Assembly (NCBI RefSeq): GCF_017357385.1
Contig: NZ_CP071632.1
Span: 3,043,501-3,107,500 of the forward strand
DNA: 64,000 bases
Direction of reading: 5' to 3'
Source of the DNA: Rhizobium sp. NZLR1
GTDB lineage: Bacteria; Pseudomonadota; Alphaproteobacteria; Rhizobiales; Rhizobiaceae
Shown piece after piece: positions 19,019 through 29,263 of this stretch. Position 1 is the stretch's first letter, and every line of letters begins with the position of its first letter. The translations under genes and the position numbers were made by a program. The notes under the pieces are model-generated. The model saw only the letters and a program-made list of their open reading frames with translations, was not told the DNA's origin and ran no database searches.

Positions 19019-20350
19019 TCAGAAGCTTTCCTTCAGCCACTGGCCCATCCGGGCTATGCGGCTGTTATTTCCTCCAAGCGACAGGAGCAGACCGCTCTGT
19101 GACGCATGTGTCTCCATGTCCGCGACCTGCGGATAGATCATCAGGCCGACGGCCGTCGAAAAGGCCGGCCCCTTGGCCGCCGTCGGCAATCCCGAGACGC
19201 CCATCGGACGGCCGATGCGGACGTTGCGGGCAAGGATGCGCCGCGCCACGTCGGCAAGGCCGGTCAACTGGCTGGCCCCACCGGTCAAGACGACGCGCTT
19301 GCCGACGATCGGGCTGAAGCCGGAGCGCTGGATGCGGTCGCGGATCAGTTCCATTGTCTCTTCGATTCGGGCCGAAACGATGCGCGAAACCAGCGCCCTC
19401 GGCACCTGCGACGGCTGGTCGCGATCGTCCTCGCCGATCGGCGGGATCGAGATCAGCTCGCGCTCGTCAGAAGAATTCGAAAGGGCCGTGGCATGCACGA
19501 CCTTCAGCCGCTCCGCATCCTCGATGCGGGTCGAAAGGCCGCGCGCAAGGTCGGTGGTGACGTGATGGCCGCCGAGGCCGACGGCATCCGTATGAACGAG
19601 CTTGCCTTCGGCAAAGACCGAGATCGTCGTCGTGCCGCCGCCCATATCGATTGCCGCACAGCCGAGCTCGACCTCGTCGTCGACGAGCGCCGCAAGGCCC
19701 GATGCATAGGGCGTTGCAACGATGCCCTCAACCGATAGATGCGCGCGATTGACGCTGAGTTCAAGGTTCTTCAGCGCCGAGCGCTCCGCCGTCACGACAT
19801 GCATGTCGACGCCGAGCGCATCGCCATACATTGCCAGCGGATCGCGGATGCCGCGCTCGCCATCGAGCGAAAACCCGGTCGCCAGCGAATGCAGCACCGA
19901 ACGGTCCTGGCGCAACGACTGCTGGCAGGCTGCCGACAGCACCTTCTTCAGATCGTTGAGTTCAACTTCCTGGCCGCCGAGATCGATCGTCGCGGTGTAG
20001 ATATCGCTGCCGAGACGGCCAGCCGTCAGATTGACGATCAGGCTCTCGACGGTCAGCCCCGCCATGCGTTCAGCCGCGTCGACGGCGAGACGAATGACGC
20101 CTTCCAACGCGTCGAGATCGGCAATCACGCCGGTCTTGATGCCGCGGGAACGCTGGTGACCGATGCCGATGATTTCGATATTGTGCGTCCGGCCCGGCAG
20201 GATCTGGCTTTCCTCGCGGGGCGTCAGCCGGCCGATCATGCAGACCACCTTGGTCGAGCCGATGTCGAGCACCGAAACGACATGCGACCGCTTCGACGAA
20301 AGCGGCTTCAGGCGCGGCAATCCGAAATGGGATGAACCGAACAAGCTCAT
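19019..20350 (-). CDS. ftsA: Cell division protein FtsA
   Basis: FtsA is the actin-like ATPase that tethers FtsZ to the membrane. The 443-residue protein has the phosphate-1 motif VLDIGSTKVVCMIGRL near residue 27, the FtsA-specific SHI-type subdomain 1C (about GVIADLDALEGVIRLAVDAAE), phosphate-2 CAAIDMGGGTTTISVFAEG, and a C-terminal amphipathic helix (NSRIARMGQWLKESF) for membrane binding. Its ATG overlaps the ftsQ stop by four bases, so the two are translationally coupled. Confidence 0.97.
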   Translation of the reverse strand: MSLFGSSHFGLPRLKPLSSKRSHVVSVLDIGSTKVVCMIGRLTPREESQILPGRTHNIEIIGIGHQRSRGIKTGVIADLDALEGVIRLAVDAAERMAGLTVESLIVNLTAGRLGSDIYTATIDLGGQEVELNDLKKVLSAACQQSLRQDRSVLHSLATGFSLDGERGIRDPLAMYGDALGVDMHVVTAERSALKNLELSVNRAHLSVEGIVATPYASGLAALVDDEVELGCAAIDMGGGTTTISVFAEGKLVHTDAVGLGGHHVTTDLARGLSTRIEDAERLKVVHATALSNSSDERELISIPPIGEDDRDQPSQVPRALVSRIVSARIEETMELIRDRIQRSGFSPIVGKRVVLTGGASQLTGLADVARRILARNVRIGRPMGVSGLPTAAKGPAFSTAVGLMIYPQVADMETHASQSGLLLSLGGNNSRIARMGQWLKESF

Positions 20351-21279
20351 ATATTCTGCCCCGCCTTCTTCAGTTCTTTCGTACGTTCCGTCACCGCCGT
20401 CTGCCGGCGAACCGCCGCCTCCGGCGTCAGCTGGATCGCGGTTCTGTCGGACAGCCTGAGATCGACCGCAGCAATATCCCGCTCCAGGAGCTGGTGCTCC
20501 TTGTCGAACTTCGAAAGCGTCGCCAGCGCCTGATCGATACCGACTTCCGGCAGCTTGACGACGACGCCATTATCCATGTGCAGATCCCAGCGACGGCCCG
20601 ATATCCAGACATAGGCCTTCACGCGAGCCTTCACGTCGGGCCACTTCGAGAAGGCGTCGTCGAGCGAAGCCGCAGCCGTTTCCGCATCGCGGCCGACGAC
20701 GAGCGGCAGCGACGAAAATTTGTTGTCGCGCAGCGGCGCAATGACGCTGCCGTTCTTCTCGATCAGGGAAAGCTCCTGTCCGTGCTGCCAGATCGCATAG
20801 GCCTGACGCTCCTTGAGCTTGACCTCGATCGTCTTCGGATAGACCTTGCGAACCTCGACACTTTCGACCCAGGGAAGCTGCACGATCTTGCGGCGGGCAG
20901 CATCGACGTCGAGGGCGACCAGCGAGGTCGTGCCATCGAGACCGATCAGCTGCAGAATCTCGATTTCGGAAGTCTCCGAGTTGCCGGAGACCTTCACATC
21001 CTCGATCGCAAAACCCGCCGCCGTCGTCGTCGCCTGCGCGACAGCTTCGGTGTGGCCGCCGAGCGACATGCCGTAAAGCCCGGTCGCAGCCAGGAGAGCG
21101 AGTGCAGAAACCGTGCCCGTATGGGCCGGAATGTAGATGCGGCCGCTGCCGAGACTGACCAGGAAGCGGGTAACGCGGCGCAGCGGACGCGGCAGGACGA
21201 ACCGCTCTTCGGCTTCCATGATCGGAAGCACGGCATGATGGCTCGGACGCCCAATCCTCTTGACTGTCAACGCAAACAC
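20347..21279 (-). CDS. ftsQ: Cell division protein FtsQ
   Basis: FtsQ is the bitopic divisome protein that recruits FtsL/FtsB partners. The 310-residue product has an N-terminal basic cytoplasmic part, one membrane segment ([17 protein letters not shown]), a POTRA domain ([24 protein letters not shown]) and the FtsQ beta domain. The start is GTG 21279: GGAGG lies seven bases upstream, while the longer open frame runs deep into ddlB and is not conserved-looking. This start places 13 bases of ftsQ inside the end of ddlB. Confidence 0.93.
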   Translation of the reverse strand: MFALTVKRIGRPSHHAVLPIMEAEERFVLPRPLRRVTRFLVSLGSGRIYIPAHTGTVSALALLAATGLYGMSLGGHTEAVAQATTTAAGFAIEDVKVSGNSETSEIEILQLIGLDGTTSLVALDVDAARRKIVQLPWVESVEVRKVYPKTIEVKLKERQAYAIWQHGQELSLIEKNGSVIAPLRDNKFSSLPLVVGRDAETAAASLDDAFSKWPDVKARVKAYVWISGRRWDLHMDNGVVVKLPEVGIDQALATLSKFDKEHQLLERDIAAVDLRLSDRTAIQLTPEAAVRRQTAVTERTKELKKAGQNI

Positions 21280-22193
21280 GACGCGTCCTCCACCATCCAC
21301 CGGAGAAACCGACCAAAGGAATAGCCGGCATGACCGGCCATTTCGGGCACGAGCGAGGTTGGAGTCATACCAGGCTGGGTATTGACCTCCAGCCAGATGA
21401 TTTCGCCGTCTTCGGACAAACGATCGTCGTAACGAAAGTCGGACCGACTGACGCCGCGACAACCGATTGCCTGATGCGCCCTTAAGGCCAATGTTTGTAT
21501 TTTTTGGTAAATATTCGGTGAAATTTTCGCGGGGATGACGTGTTTTGAACCGCCCGCCGCATACTTGGAATCGTAATCATAGAAATTGTGTCCCTGCGGC
21601 ACCACTTCCGTGACACCGAGCACCGTCTCGCCCATGACACCACAGGTGAGCTCACGGCCATGGACATAGCGCTCGACAAGCACCTCCTCGCCGTAGCGCC
21701 ACTCGGGCGAGCTGACGATCTGCGGCGGATGCGCCTGATCTTCCGTGACGATGACGACGCCGAAGCTCGATCCCTCTCGGACGGGCTTCACCACATAGGG
21801 CGGCTTCATCGGATGCGTCGAGGGAAAGGCGAAACGGTTGACCACATGTGATTCGGCGACCGGAATGCCGGCGGCGGCAGCAACAAGCTTCGCCTTGTCC
21901 TTGTCCATCGCCAGCGCCGAGGCAAGCACGCCCGAATGCGTATAGGGGATCTCGAGATATTCCAGGATGCCCTGGATGGTACCATCCTCGCCGAACGGCC
22001 CATGCAGCGCGTTGAAGACCACATCGGGCTTCAACGCGGCGAGCTTCTCGGAAACGTCGCGGGCGACGTCGATGCGCGTCACGTCGAAGCCTTCTGCTTC
22101 GAGGGCCTCTGCGCAAGCCTTTCCCGAGGAAAGGCTGACAGGCCTTTCCGAGGAAAATCCGCCCATCAGGACAGCAACGTGCTTGCGACTCAT
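21267..22193 (-). CDS. ddlB: D-alanine--D-alanine ligase
   Basis: Ddl makes the D-Ala-D-Ala dipeptide added by MurF. The 308-residue ATP-grasp protein shows [20 protein letters not shown] at the start, [37 protein letters not shown], the ATP-grasp lysine strand ([14 protein letters not shown]), ELTCGVMG and the metal-binding end [14 protein letters not shown] 22193 has GGGGGT upstream. Upstream gap 22194-22488 holds the aquaporin terminator and probably a ddlB-ftsQAZ promoter, because the murB end of the cluster is interrupted. Confidence 0.96.
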   Translation of the reverse strand: MSRKHVAVLMGGFSSERPVSLSSGKACAEALEAEGFDVTRIDVARDVSEKLAALKPDVVFNALHGPFGEDGTIQGILEYLEIPYTHSGVLASALAMDKDKAKLVAAAAGIPVAESHVVNRFAFPSTHPMKPPYVVKPVREGSSFGVVIVTEDQAHPPQIVSSPEWRYGEEVLVERYVHGRELTCGVMGETVLGVTEVVPQGHNFYDYDSKYAAGGSKHVIPAKISPNIYQKIQTLALRAHQAIGCRGVSRSDFRYDDRLSEDGEIIWLEVNTQPGMTPTSLVPEMAGHAGYSFGRFLRWMVEDASCLR

Positions 22194-22431
22194 CAACACC
22201 CCCAAAAATAACTTCCGTTTTCGAAATCGACGCTTGCGCCAAGCTGTCCGCGCCGTTTCAGGCCTTTGTCCGATCTGGATGCATTAGAGCATCATTATGG
22301 TTAATGAAGTGTTTACTTTCGTTAACTCCGCCTTCCCAAGCGCGGCATTTGTCCGTGGTGCGCGCTTCATTTCTCCACCCCCCACGCCTCGGGAATGTTG
22401 GAGCGAACATGCCCACCGATCCGCGAGAACA

Positions 22432-22462
22432 GAAAAGCCCGCGCGGAAAAACCACGCGGGCT
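22432..22462 (-). terminator. Intrinsic terminator after the aquaporin gene
   Basis: On the minus strand, AGCCCGCG, a loop containing TTTTT and CGCGGGCT are followed by TTTCT. It lies 26 bases past the aqpZ stop and separates aqpZ from ddlB. Confidence 0.75.
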
Positions 22463-22488
22463 CAATGAGATAACTCTGGATCCTATAG

Positions 22489-23175
22489 TCAGTCGGCGTC
22501 GTCGAGGAACTTCCACACTAGCCCGCCGAGCGCCCCGCCCGCGAGCGGTGCAATCCAGAACAGCCAGAGCTGCTGCAGTGCCCAACCGCCGACGAAAAGG
22601 GCCTGGCCGGTGGAACGCGCCGGGTTGACCGAGGTGTTTGTCACGGGAATAGAAACGAGATGGATCAGCGTCAGTCCGAGGCCGATCGCAAGCGGCGCGA
22701 AGCCCGCCGGCACCCGGCTGCTGGTCGACCCCAGGATGATGATGAGGAAGAACATGGTCAGCAGCACTTCGATCAGCAGCGCCGAAAGCAGCGAATAACC
22801 GCCCGGGGAATGATCGCCATATCCGTTGGCGGCAAAGCCGCCGAGTTCGAAACCCGCCTTGCCGCTGGCGATGAGATAGAGAAGCGCGGCCGCGGCGATG
22901 GCGCCGAGCACCTGGACGACGATATAGGGAACGAGACGCGCCGCGGGAAACCGTCCGGCAACGGTCAGGCCGAGCGAGACGGCGGGGTTGAAATGGCCAC
23001 CCGAAATGCCGCCCGCGGCATAGGCCATGGTGAGCACGGTCAGGCCGAACGCAAAGGCCACGCCGACAAAACCGATACCCAGCTCGGGATAGGCCGCCGC
23101 AAGGACGGCGCTGCCGCATCCACCGAAGACAAGCCAGAATGTGCCGAGAAACTCGGCAACAAGACTCTTTTGCAT
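22489..23175 (-). CDS. aqpZ: Aquaporin Z, water channel
   Basis: AqpZ is a six-helix inner membrane water channel. The 228-residue protein has both NPA boxes (HFNPAVS at 63-65 and SVNPARS at 184-186). The selectivity-filter set Phe43, His172, Thr181, Arg187 matches the water-selective arrangement rather than the glycerol type. It starts at ATG 23175 after GGAGGGG. It lies inside the dcw cluster between ddlB and murB, an unusual place with no functional link to wall synthesis that I can see. Confidence 0.95.
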   Translation of the reverse strand: MQKSLVAEFLGTFWLVFGGCGSAVLAAAYPELGIGFVGVAFAFGLTVLTMAYAAGGISGGHFNPAVSLGLTVAGRFPAARLVPYIVVQVLGAIAAAALLYLIASGKAGFELGGFAANGYGDHSPGGYSLLSALLIEVLLTMFFLIIILGSTSSRVPAGFAPLAIGLGLTLIHLVSIPVTNTSVNPARSTGQALFVGGWALQQLWLFWIAPLAGGALGGLVWKFLDDAD

Positions 23176-23393
23176 GCGCCCCTCCTAAGCCTCAACCACA
23201 GAGTTTATAGTGAATCTGCCACAATTCGATTCCAGTCAAGCCGGCGGCAAATGCTGCGGCAAGCTCCACGCAAGAAACCGCGGGTTCGAGATACGATATG
23301 TGCGACGCGAGAAGACGTTTTCTCAGAGCTGAAATTGCGTTAAGACCCGCCGATCTCCCAAGCCGTTTCATTGAAATACTGATTGGAAAGAAA

Positions 23394-24704
23394 ATGACAG
23401 ACGCGATCTCCGCATCGCCGACCCCTGCCTCGAGCGCGCAAGTCAATTCCCCGTCACGCGTTCTCATCGCCAGCCTCGTCGGCACCACGATCGAATTCTT
23501 CGACTTCTACGTCTACGCGACGGCAGCCGTCCTCGTCTTCCCGCATCTCTTCTTCCCGGCAAGCGATTCGAACGCCGCAACGCTGCAGTCGCTTGTCACC
23601 TTCTCGATCGCCTTTTTCGCCCGCCCCATCGGCGCTGTAATTTTCGGCCATTTCGGCGACCGCATCGGCCGCAAGGCGACACTGGTTGCTGCGCTGATGA
23701 CGATGGGGCTTTCGACCGTTCTGATCGGCCTGCTGCCGGGCTATGATTCGATCGGCATCGCGGCACCCTTGCTGCTGGCGCTTTGCCGCTTCGGTCAGGG
23801 CCTCGGCCTCGGCGGCGAATGGGGCGGCGCCGTCCTGCTCGCCACCGAAAACGCTCCTCCCGGCAAGCGCAGCTGGTACGCCATGTTCCCGCAGCTCGGC
23901 GCCCCGATCGGCTTCATCCTTTCCTCCGGCTTCTTCCTCATCCTGACGGAAACGATGAGCAACGAGGACTTCCTCGACTATGGCTGGCGCATCCCCTTTA
24001 TCGCCAGCCTCGCCCTGGTCGCCGTCGGCCTCTATGTCCGCCTGAAGATCGCCGAAACGCCGGAATTCCGCAAAGCCGTCGAAAAGCACGAACGCGTCGC
24101 CGTGCCGATCGCGGTCGTCTTCCGCGGTCATCTGCGCAGTCTGATCCTCGGCACCTTCATCGCGGTCGCCACCTTCGTGCTGTTCTACCTGATGACGGTG
24201 TTCACGCTCTCCTGGGGCACGACACCTTTGGAAAAGGGCGGGCTCGGTTATTCCCGCGAGCAGTTCCTGGTCGTCCAGCTTGTCGGCGTCGTCTTTTTCG
24301 GCCTGACCATCCCGCTTTCCGGTTGGCTCTCCGACCGCTATTCGCGCCGCCTCATCCTGACGCTGACGACGATTGCCATTGCGATCTTCGGCTTCTTCTA
24401 TGCGACGCTGTTGACCAGCGGCCTGACCGGCGCCTTCCTTTGCTCGATCATCGGCCTTGCTTTGATGGGCTTCACCTACGGTCCGATCGGCGCGGCCCTT
24501 GCCGCCCCCTTCCCGACCATGATCCGCTATACCGGCGCCTCGATGACCTTCAACCTCGGCGGCATTTTTGGCGCCTCGCTCGCCCCTTTTATCGCCACCC
24601 GGCTCGCCACCCACTACAGCCTGGACTATGTCGGCTACTACCTCGCCGCCTCGGCTGTGATCTCGCTGGTCTGCATCCGGCTGTCGGGCCGCGAAGAGGT
24701 CTGA
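23394..24704 (+). CDS. MFS transporter of the metabolite:H+ symporter family
   Basis: The 436-residue, 12-helix transporter has the MHS-family opening IASLVGTTIEFFDFYVYATAAVLVF, the loop 2-3 motif GHFGDRIGRKATLV, and the LCRFGQGLGLGGEWGGAVLLATENAP motif, which together mark the ShiA/KgtP/ProP group of organic acid or betaine symporters. A second GDRIGR-like motif, GWLSDRYSRRL, lies in the C-terminal half. ATG 23394 follows GGAAAG; about 30 codons of open frame upstream are ignored. It is on the plus strand, against the dcw cluster. Substrate is unknown. Confidence 0.9.
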   Translation: MTDAISASPTPASSAQVNSPSRVLIASLVGTTIEFFDFYVYATAAVLVFPHLFFPASDSNAATLQSLVTFSIAFFARPIGAVIFGHFGDRIGRKATLVAALMTMGLSTVLIGLLPGYDSIGIAAPLLLALCRFGQGLGLGGEWGGAVLLATENAPPGKRSWYAMFPQLGAPIGFILSSGFFLILTETMSNEDFLDYGWRIPFIASLALVAVGLYVRLKIAETPEFRKAVEKHERVAVPIAVVFRGHLRSLILGTFIAVATFVLFYLMTVFTLSWGTTPLEKGGLGYSREQFLVVQLVGVVFFGLTIPLSGWLSDRYSRRLILTLTTIAIAIFGFFYATLLTSGLTGAFLCSIIGLALMGFTYGPIGAALAAPFPTMIRYTGASMTFNLGGIFGASLAPFIATRLATHYSLDYVGYYLAASAVISLVCIRLSGREEV

Positions 24705-24727
24705 GCCTCGGACAGCAAATGAACCGG

Positions 24728-24758
24728 AAGCCGCGACGGCCACTGTCGCGGCTTTTTT
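24728..24758 (+). terminator. Intrinsic terminator after the MFS gene
   Basis: AAGCCGCGAC, seven bases and GTCGCGGCTT form a strong stem followed by six T, 24 bases after the transporter stop codon. Confidence 0.88.
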
Positions 24759-24817
24759 ATTGATGCGGTCGACACTTCCGGCTAACCGGAGTACTCAAGG
24801 TAAACGGGGAACAGATC

Positions 24818-25747
24818 ATGCGATGCCTCATTACCGGCGCAGCCGGCTTTGTCGGTGGGCCTCTCGTCGAAAGACTGCACAGAGAGCGGCTATGCGAGCT
24901 TCAGGTAACCACGCGATCTTCAGCCGCCAGCTTTCCGGAAGGTGTGCGGCATTTCCCCATCGAGATATCCAGCGAAACTGACTGGACGGCAGCTCTTCAC
25001 GGTGTTGACGTCGTCGTCCATCTCGCCGCCCGCGTGCATATCATGAATGACCGCGCAGCCGATCCACTGACGGAATTCCGCCGGATCAACACCGCCGCCA
25101 CTCTGAATCTCGCCGAACAGGCAGCACGCGCCAGGGTAAAAAGGCTCGTTTTCATCAGCAGCATCAAAGTCAATGGTGAAGAGAACGATCGGCCATTCCG
25201 CCACGACGACACGCCGATGCCGCTTGATCCCTATGGTGTTTCGAAGCTGGAAAGCGAAATCGGGCTGCATGAAATCTCCGCCCGAACCGGCATCGAAGTC
25301 GTCGTCATTCGACCGCCGCTCGTCTATGGGCCGGGCGCCAGGGGCAACTTCGCGCTGCTCGTCGGACTTGTCAGGAAGAAGATACCGCTCCCCTTCGCGT
25401 CACTGAAAAACCACCGGACGCTGGTTGCGCTTCCGAACCTCGTCGATCTGATTATCACGGGCATGACGCATCAGGGCGCTGCCGGCCAGACGTTTCTCGC
25501 AGGCGACGGAGAAGATCTCTCAACGCCCGGGCTCATCGAGGGAATTGCCGCAGGGTTGGGTGTCAAACCAATGCTGCTTCCCTTCCCCCCCGCTCTGTTG
25601 CAGCTGGGCGCGCGATTGACCGGAAAAGACGCCGTCTACCAGCGTCTTTGCGGTTCGCTGCAGGTCGACATATCCCACACCCGCGACGTGCTCGGCTGGT
25701 CACACATCGTCACGCCACGCGAAGGTCTGAAGATCGCTGTGAAGTAA
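24818..25747 (+). CDS. NAD-dependent nucleotide-sugar epimerase/dehydratase
   Basis: The 309-residue product is an extended short-chain dehydrogenase. The NAD loop is GAAGFVGG (7-14), the catalytic set is Ser115, Tyr139 and Lys143 (YGVSK), and VVVIRPPLVYGPGARGNF is the usual sugar-nucleotide block. HLAARVHIMND is typical of the WbpP/WcaG-like UDP-sugar 4-epimerase or reductase group. By eye its codon use is less GC-rich than the neighbouring mur genes. It ends three bases before the convergent end of murB, within the plus-strand island that splits the cluster. Substrate is unknown. Confidence 0.85.
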   Translation: MRCLITGAAGFVGGPLVERLHRERLCELQVTTRSSAASFPEGVRHFPIEISSETDWTAALHGVDVVVHLAARVHIMNDRAADPLTEFRRINTAATLNLAEQAARARVKRLVFISSIKVNGEENDRPFRHDDTPMPLDPYGVSKLESEIGLHEISARTGIEVVVIRPPLVYGPGARGNFALLVGLVRKKIPLPFASLKNHRTLVALPNLVDLIITGMTHQGAAGQTFLAGDGEDLSTPGLIEGIAAGLGVKPMLLPFPPALLQLGARLTGKDAVYQRLCGSLQVDISHTRDVLGWSHIVTPREGLKIAVK

Positions 25748-25750
25748 GAA

Positions 25751-26725
25751 TTATTCGCTGGTGACGCCATGGAACGGGCGCACTTCGCGGCCGGGCATGA
25801 AGACACCGAGGCGCTTGATTTCCCATTCGAGCTTGATGCCCTCTTTCTCGAAGACTTCGCGGCGCACTTGTTCGCCGAGATATTCGAGATCGTAGCCGGT
25901 CGCCTGCCCCATGTTGATCATGAAGTTGCAGTGAAGCGACGACATCTGGGCTCCGCCGATGACGAGGCCGCGGCAGCCGGCCTCGTCGACCAATTTCCAG
26001 GCCGAATGGCCCTTCGGGTTCTTGAAGGTCGAGCCGCCAGTCTTTTCGCGCACCGGCTGCACCGTCTCGCGGTGATTGCGCACGGCGTCCATCTCGGCGC
26101 GGATCTGCGCGCGCTCTTCCGGATAGCCTTCGAATAGCACCGAGGTGAAGATCAGCTCGGCGGGTGCTGCGGAATACCGGTAGGAATAGCCCATTTCGGC
26201 ATTGGAAAGCACATGCTTATTGCCCTTGCGGTCGACGGCGTTGACCTCGATCAGCCGCTCGCGTGTCTCCACGCCGTTTGCCCCAGCATTCATACGCGCC
26301 GCGCCGCCGATGCTGCCTGGAATACCGTAGAAGAAATGAAAGCCACCAATGCCGTTATCCATCGCCATCGCGGCCACATGTTTATCGGGGCAGATGGTGC
26401 CGGCAAGAATGCGGTTTTCGCCGGCAAGCTCGACAAAGCCGAACCCCTTGGCGGACAGGCGCAGCACGACGCCGGGAATGCCGCCGTCACGCACCAGGAT
26501 ATTGGAGCCGACGCCGATCACCGTCAGCGGCACCTCTTCCGGCAGTATCTTCAGGAAGGCGACGAGATCGTCGATGTCATGCGGCTGGAACATCAGCTCG
26601 GCCAGGCCGCCTGCCCTGAACCAGGTGACGCGGTCCATGGGGGCATCCGGCGTGATGCGCCCGCGGATATCCTTTACACCGTCTCCGAGAGACGCGAGAA
26701 GCTTTTCCCCATTCACCTGTTTCAT
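25751..26725 (-). CDS. murB: UDP-N-acetylenolpyruvoylglucosamine reductase
   Basis: MurB uses NADPH and FAD to make UDP-MurNAc. The 324-residue protein has the FAD-binding [44 protein letters not shown], and the catalytic serine block [10 protein letters not shown], with the shortened type II-like C-terminus ([13 protein letters not shown]). The ATG overlaps the murC stop by four bases. It is the last gene of the uninterrupted mraZ-to-murB run. Confidence 0.97.
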   Translation of the reverse strand: MKQVNGEKLLASLGDGVKDIRGRITPDAPMDRVTWFRAGGLAELMFQPHDIDDLVAFLKILPEEVPLTVIGVGSNILVRDGGIPGVVLRLSAKGFGFVELAGENRILAGTICPDKHVAAMAMDNGIGGFHFFYGIPGSIGGAARMNAGANGVETRERLIEVNAVDRKGNKHVLSNAEMGYSYRYSAAPAELIFTSVLFEGYPEERAQIRAEMDAVRNHRETVQPVREKTGGSTFKNPKGHSAWKLVDEAGCRGLVIGGAQMSSLHCNFMINMGQATGYDLEYLGEQVRREVFEKEGIKLEWEIKRLGVFMPGREVRPFHGVTSE

Positions 26726-28137
26726 ACGGACTTTCCCGATAGGCCTTCCAGTTGCGTGGGCAGCGCCGCCGCCCAGGATGTGATGCTGCCAGCCCCCAAC
26801 AGAACCACGAAATCGCCAGGCTTTGCAACCTCCGCAACCATCTGCGGTAGAAGCTCCGCCGAGGTGAGAAAGCGGGCGTCGCGATGGCCGCCGGATTTTA
26901 TCCGCGAGACCAGCGACACGGAATCGATACCCGCGATCGGATCTTCGCCCGCCGCATAGACCGGCGCGAGGAAAATGCTGTCGGCGTCGTTGAAGCAGGC
27001 GGCGAATTCCTCGAATAGGCTCGCAAGGCGGCTATAGCGGTGCGGCTGGTGGACCGCGATCACCCGCCCCTTGCAGGATTCGCGGGCAGCGCGCAGCACC
27101 GCCTTGATCTCGACGGGATGGTGGCCGTAGTCGTCGAAGACCTGCACCCCGTTCCATTCGCCGGTCAGCGTGAAACGGCGCTTGACACCGCCGAAGGACG
27201 CAAGCCCCTTGGCGATATCGGCGCTCGATATGCCGAGCCGGTTGGCAACAGCGATCGCCGCCGTCGCGTTGGAAATATTATGCCGCCCGGGCATCGGCAT
27301 GACCAGCCCCTTGAGCTCGATCACCTGGCCGGTGCGGCGGCGGCGGATTTCGACGTCGAAGATCGACCGCGTGCCGTCGATGCGCACATTCGTGAAGCGC
27401 ACGTCGGCCTGCGGGTTCTCGCCATAGGTGATGATCTTGCGATCCTCGATGCGGCCGACCAGCGACTGCACCTCGGGATGGTCGAGGCACATGACGCCGA
27501 AGCCGTAGAACGGCACGTTCTCGACAAACTGCCGGAAGGCGGCGCGCACGGCATCGAAATTGCCGTAATGGTCGAGATGTTCCGGATCGATATTGGTGAT
27601 GACGGCGACATCGGCGGGAAGCTTCAGGAAGGTGCCGTCCGATTCGTCGGCCTCGACCACCATCCACTCGCCCTCGCCCATGCGGGCATTGGTCCCGTAG
27701 GCGTTGATGATGCCGCCGTTGATCACGGTCGGGTCGAGCCCGCCGGCTTCGAGCAGCGTCGCGACCAGCGAAGTGGTCGTCGTCTTGCCATGCGTGCCGC
27801 CGATGGCGATCGCATTGCGGAAGCGCATCAACTCGGCAAGCATTTCGGCGCGGCGCACCACCGGCAGCAGCTTTTCGCGCGCGGCGATGAGTTCCGGATT
27901 GCTCTTCTTGATCGCCGTCGAAACGACGACGACTTCGGCCTCGCCCAGGTTTTCGGCCCGGTGGCCGACGAACACCTCGATACCCTTGTCGCGCAGTCGC
28001 TGGACATTGGCGCTGTCGGCCTGGTCAGATCCCTGCACCTTGTGGCCGAGATTGTGCAGCACCTCGGCAATGCCGCTCATGCCGATGCCGCCGATGCCGA
28101 TGAAATGAACGAGACCGATCGCCTTCGGCAGTTTCAT
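26722..28137 (-). CDS. murC: UDP-N-acetylmuramate--L-alanine ligase
   Basis: MurC adds L-Ala to UDP-MurNAc. The 471-residue protein has the N-terminal nucleotide-binding glycine motif [19 protein letters not shown], the ATP loop [29 protein letters not shown], and the C-terminal [17 protein letters not shown]. The start overlaps the murG stop by four bases. Length is standard. Confidence 0.97.
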   Translation of the reverse strand: MKLPKAIGLVHFIGIGGIGMSGIAEVLHNLGHKVQGSDQADSANVQRLRDKGIEVFVGHRAENLGEAEVVVVSTAIKKSNPELIAAREKLLPVVRRAEMLAELMRFRNAIAIGGTHGKTTTTSLVATLLEAGGLDPTVINGGIINAYGTNARMGEGEWMVVEADESDGTFLKLPADVAVITNIDPEHLDHYGNFDAVRAAFRQFVENVPFYGFGVMCLDHPEVQSLVGRIEDRKIITYGENPQADVRFTNVRIDGTRSIFDVEIRRRRTGQVIELKGLVMPMPGRHNISNATAAIAVANRLGISSADIAKGLASFGGVKRRFTLTGEWNGVQVFDDYGHHPVEIKAVLRAARESCKGRVIAVHQPHRYSRLASLFEEFAACFNDADSIFLAPVYAAGEDPIAGIDSVSLVSRIKSGGHRDARFLTSAELLPQMVAEVAKPGDFVVLLGAGSITSWAAALPTQLEGLSGKSV

Positions 28138-29258
28138 GCGCGTGTCCTCTTGAATTCCGCAATTGTCCGTCCGGCGGCAATAGCCTCAACCATGTCGGCA
28201 AGCAAGTTCGCGGCATCGGGTTTCCCGGCCAGCTTCGCCGCCGCTGCCATGTGCGAAAGCTTTTCCGGATCGTTCATCACAGCCGTCAGGATCGCCGCGA
28301 TCTTCTCCGGCGAAAGCTGCGACTGGGCAATTACCTTGGCCCCGCCGGTCGCAGCCAGTGCTGCGGCGTTCGCCGCCTGGTCGTGATCGAGAGCGTGCGG
28401 GTAAGGCACCAGCACGGCCGGCCGGCCGATGACGGAGATTTCCGAAACCGTCGAAGCGCCCGAACGGCAGATGACGAGATGCGCCCTTGCCAGCCGCTCG
28501 GCCATGTCGGTGAAGAAGGGGGCGATATCGGCGCCCATCTCCAGCTTGGCGACGCAGCCGCCGACCATTTCCATATCCTCGGGGCGCACCTGCTGGGTGA
28601 TGCGCAGGCGCACGCGAAGCGTGTCGTCGAGCAGGCTGATCGCCGTCGGCAGCGCCTTGGAGAAATATTGCGCGCCCTGGCTGCCGCCGAAAACGACGAG
28701 GTTGAAGGCTTCGTCGGGATGCGAGGGCGTGTAAGGCACCTCGGCGGCGGTGATGATCGCCGGGCGGACCGGATTGCCCGTCGTCACCGTCTTGTCCGGG
28801 AAGGCGCCGCCGCCCTCCGGCAGGAAACCGCCGGCGATACCCTGCACGCGTGTCGCCAAGGCCTTGTTGGCGCGGCCCATCACGGCGTTCTGCTCGTGGA
28901 TCATCGACGGCACACCGAGCCGGGTGGCGGCGAGTAGCGGCGGCACTGTCGGATAACCGCCGAAACCGACGACGATAACCGGCTTCAGCCGCTGGATCAG
29001 CTTCTTTGCCGCCCGCATACCGCTCCAGAGCGTCCACAGTGAGCGTGCGACAGCAACCGGGTTCTTCGAGCCGATCGTCGCCGACGGCACGATATGGATC
29101 TCCTCTGCCGGGAACTTGCCGGCATAACGCTCGGCCCGGCTGTCCGTGACGAGATGCACCGCGTAGCCGCGCTCCTTCAGCTTGAAGGCCAGCGCCTCCG
29201 CCGGGAACACATGACCACCGGTTCCCCCGGCGGCAAGCAGCACGATGCCTTTGCTCAT
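28134..29258 (-). CDS. murG: UDP-GlcNAc--lipid I N-acetylglucosaminyltransferase
   Basis: MurG makes lipid II on the cytoplasmic face of the membrane. The 374-residue GT28 enzyme begins [21 protein letters not shown], with the first glycine loop, and has [24 protein letters not shown] and the donor-binding [15 protein letters not shown] 29258 gives the normal length. The same frame stays open 375 codons further upstream through ftsW, but that part is an out-of-frame shadow of ftsW. It follows ftsW by five bases. Confidence 0.97.
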   Translation of the reverse strand: MSKGIVLLAAGGTGGHVFPAEALAFKLKERGYAVHLVTDSRAERYAGKFPAEEIHIVPSATIGSKNPVAVARSLWTLWSGMRAAKKLIQRLKPVIVVGFGGYPTVPPLLAATRLGVPSMIHEQNAVMGRANKALATRVQGIAGGFLPEGGGAFPDKTVTTGNPVRPAIITAAEVPYTPSHPDEAFNLVVFGGSQGAQYFSKALPTAISLLDDTLRVRLRITQQVRPEDMEMVGGCVAKLEMGADIAPFFTDMAERLARAHLVICRSGASTVSEISVIGRPAVLVPYPHALDHDQAANAAALAATGGAKVIAQSQLSPEKIAAILTAVMNDPEKLSHMAAAAKLAGKPDAANLLADMVEAIAAGRTIAEFKRTRA

Positions 29259-29263
29259 GGCTT

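Noticed and set aside
17160..19136. A 658-codon open frame on the plus strand across ftsZ
   Set aside because: It is antisense to ftsZ, has no ribosome site or recognisable domain, and arises from high-GC codon bias.
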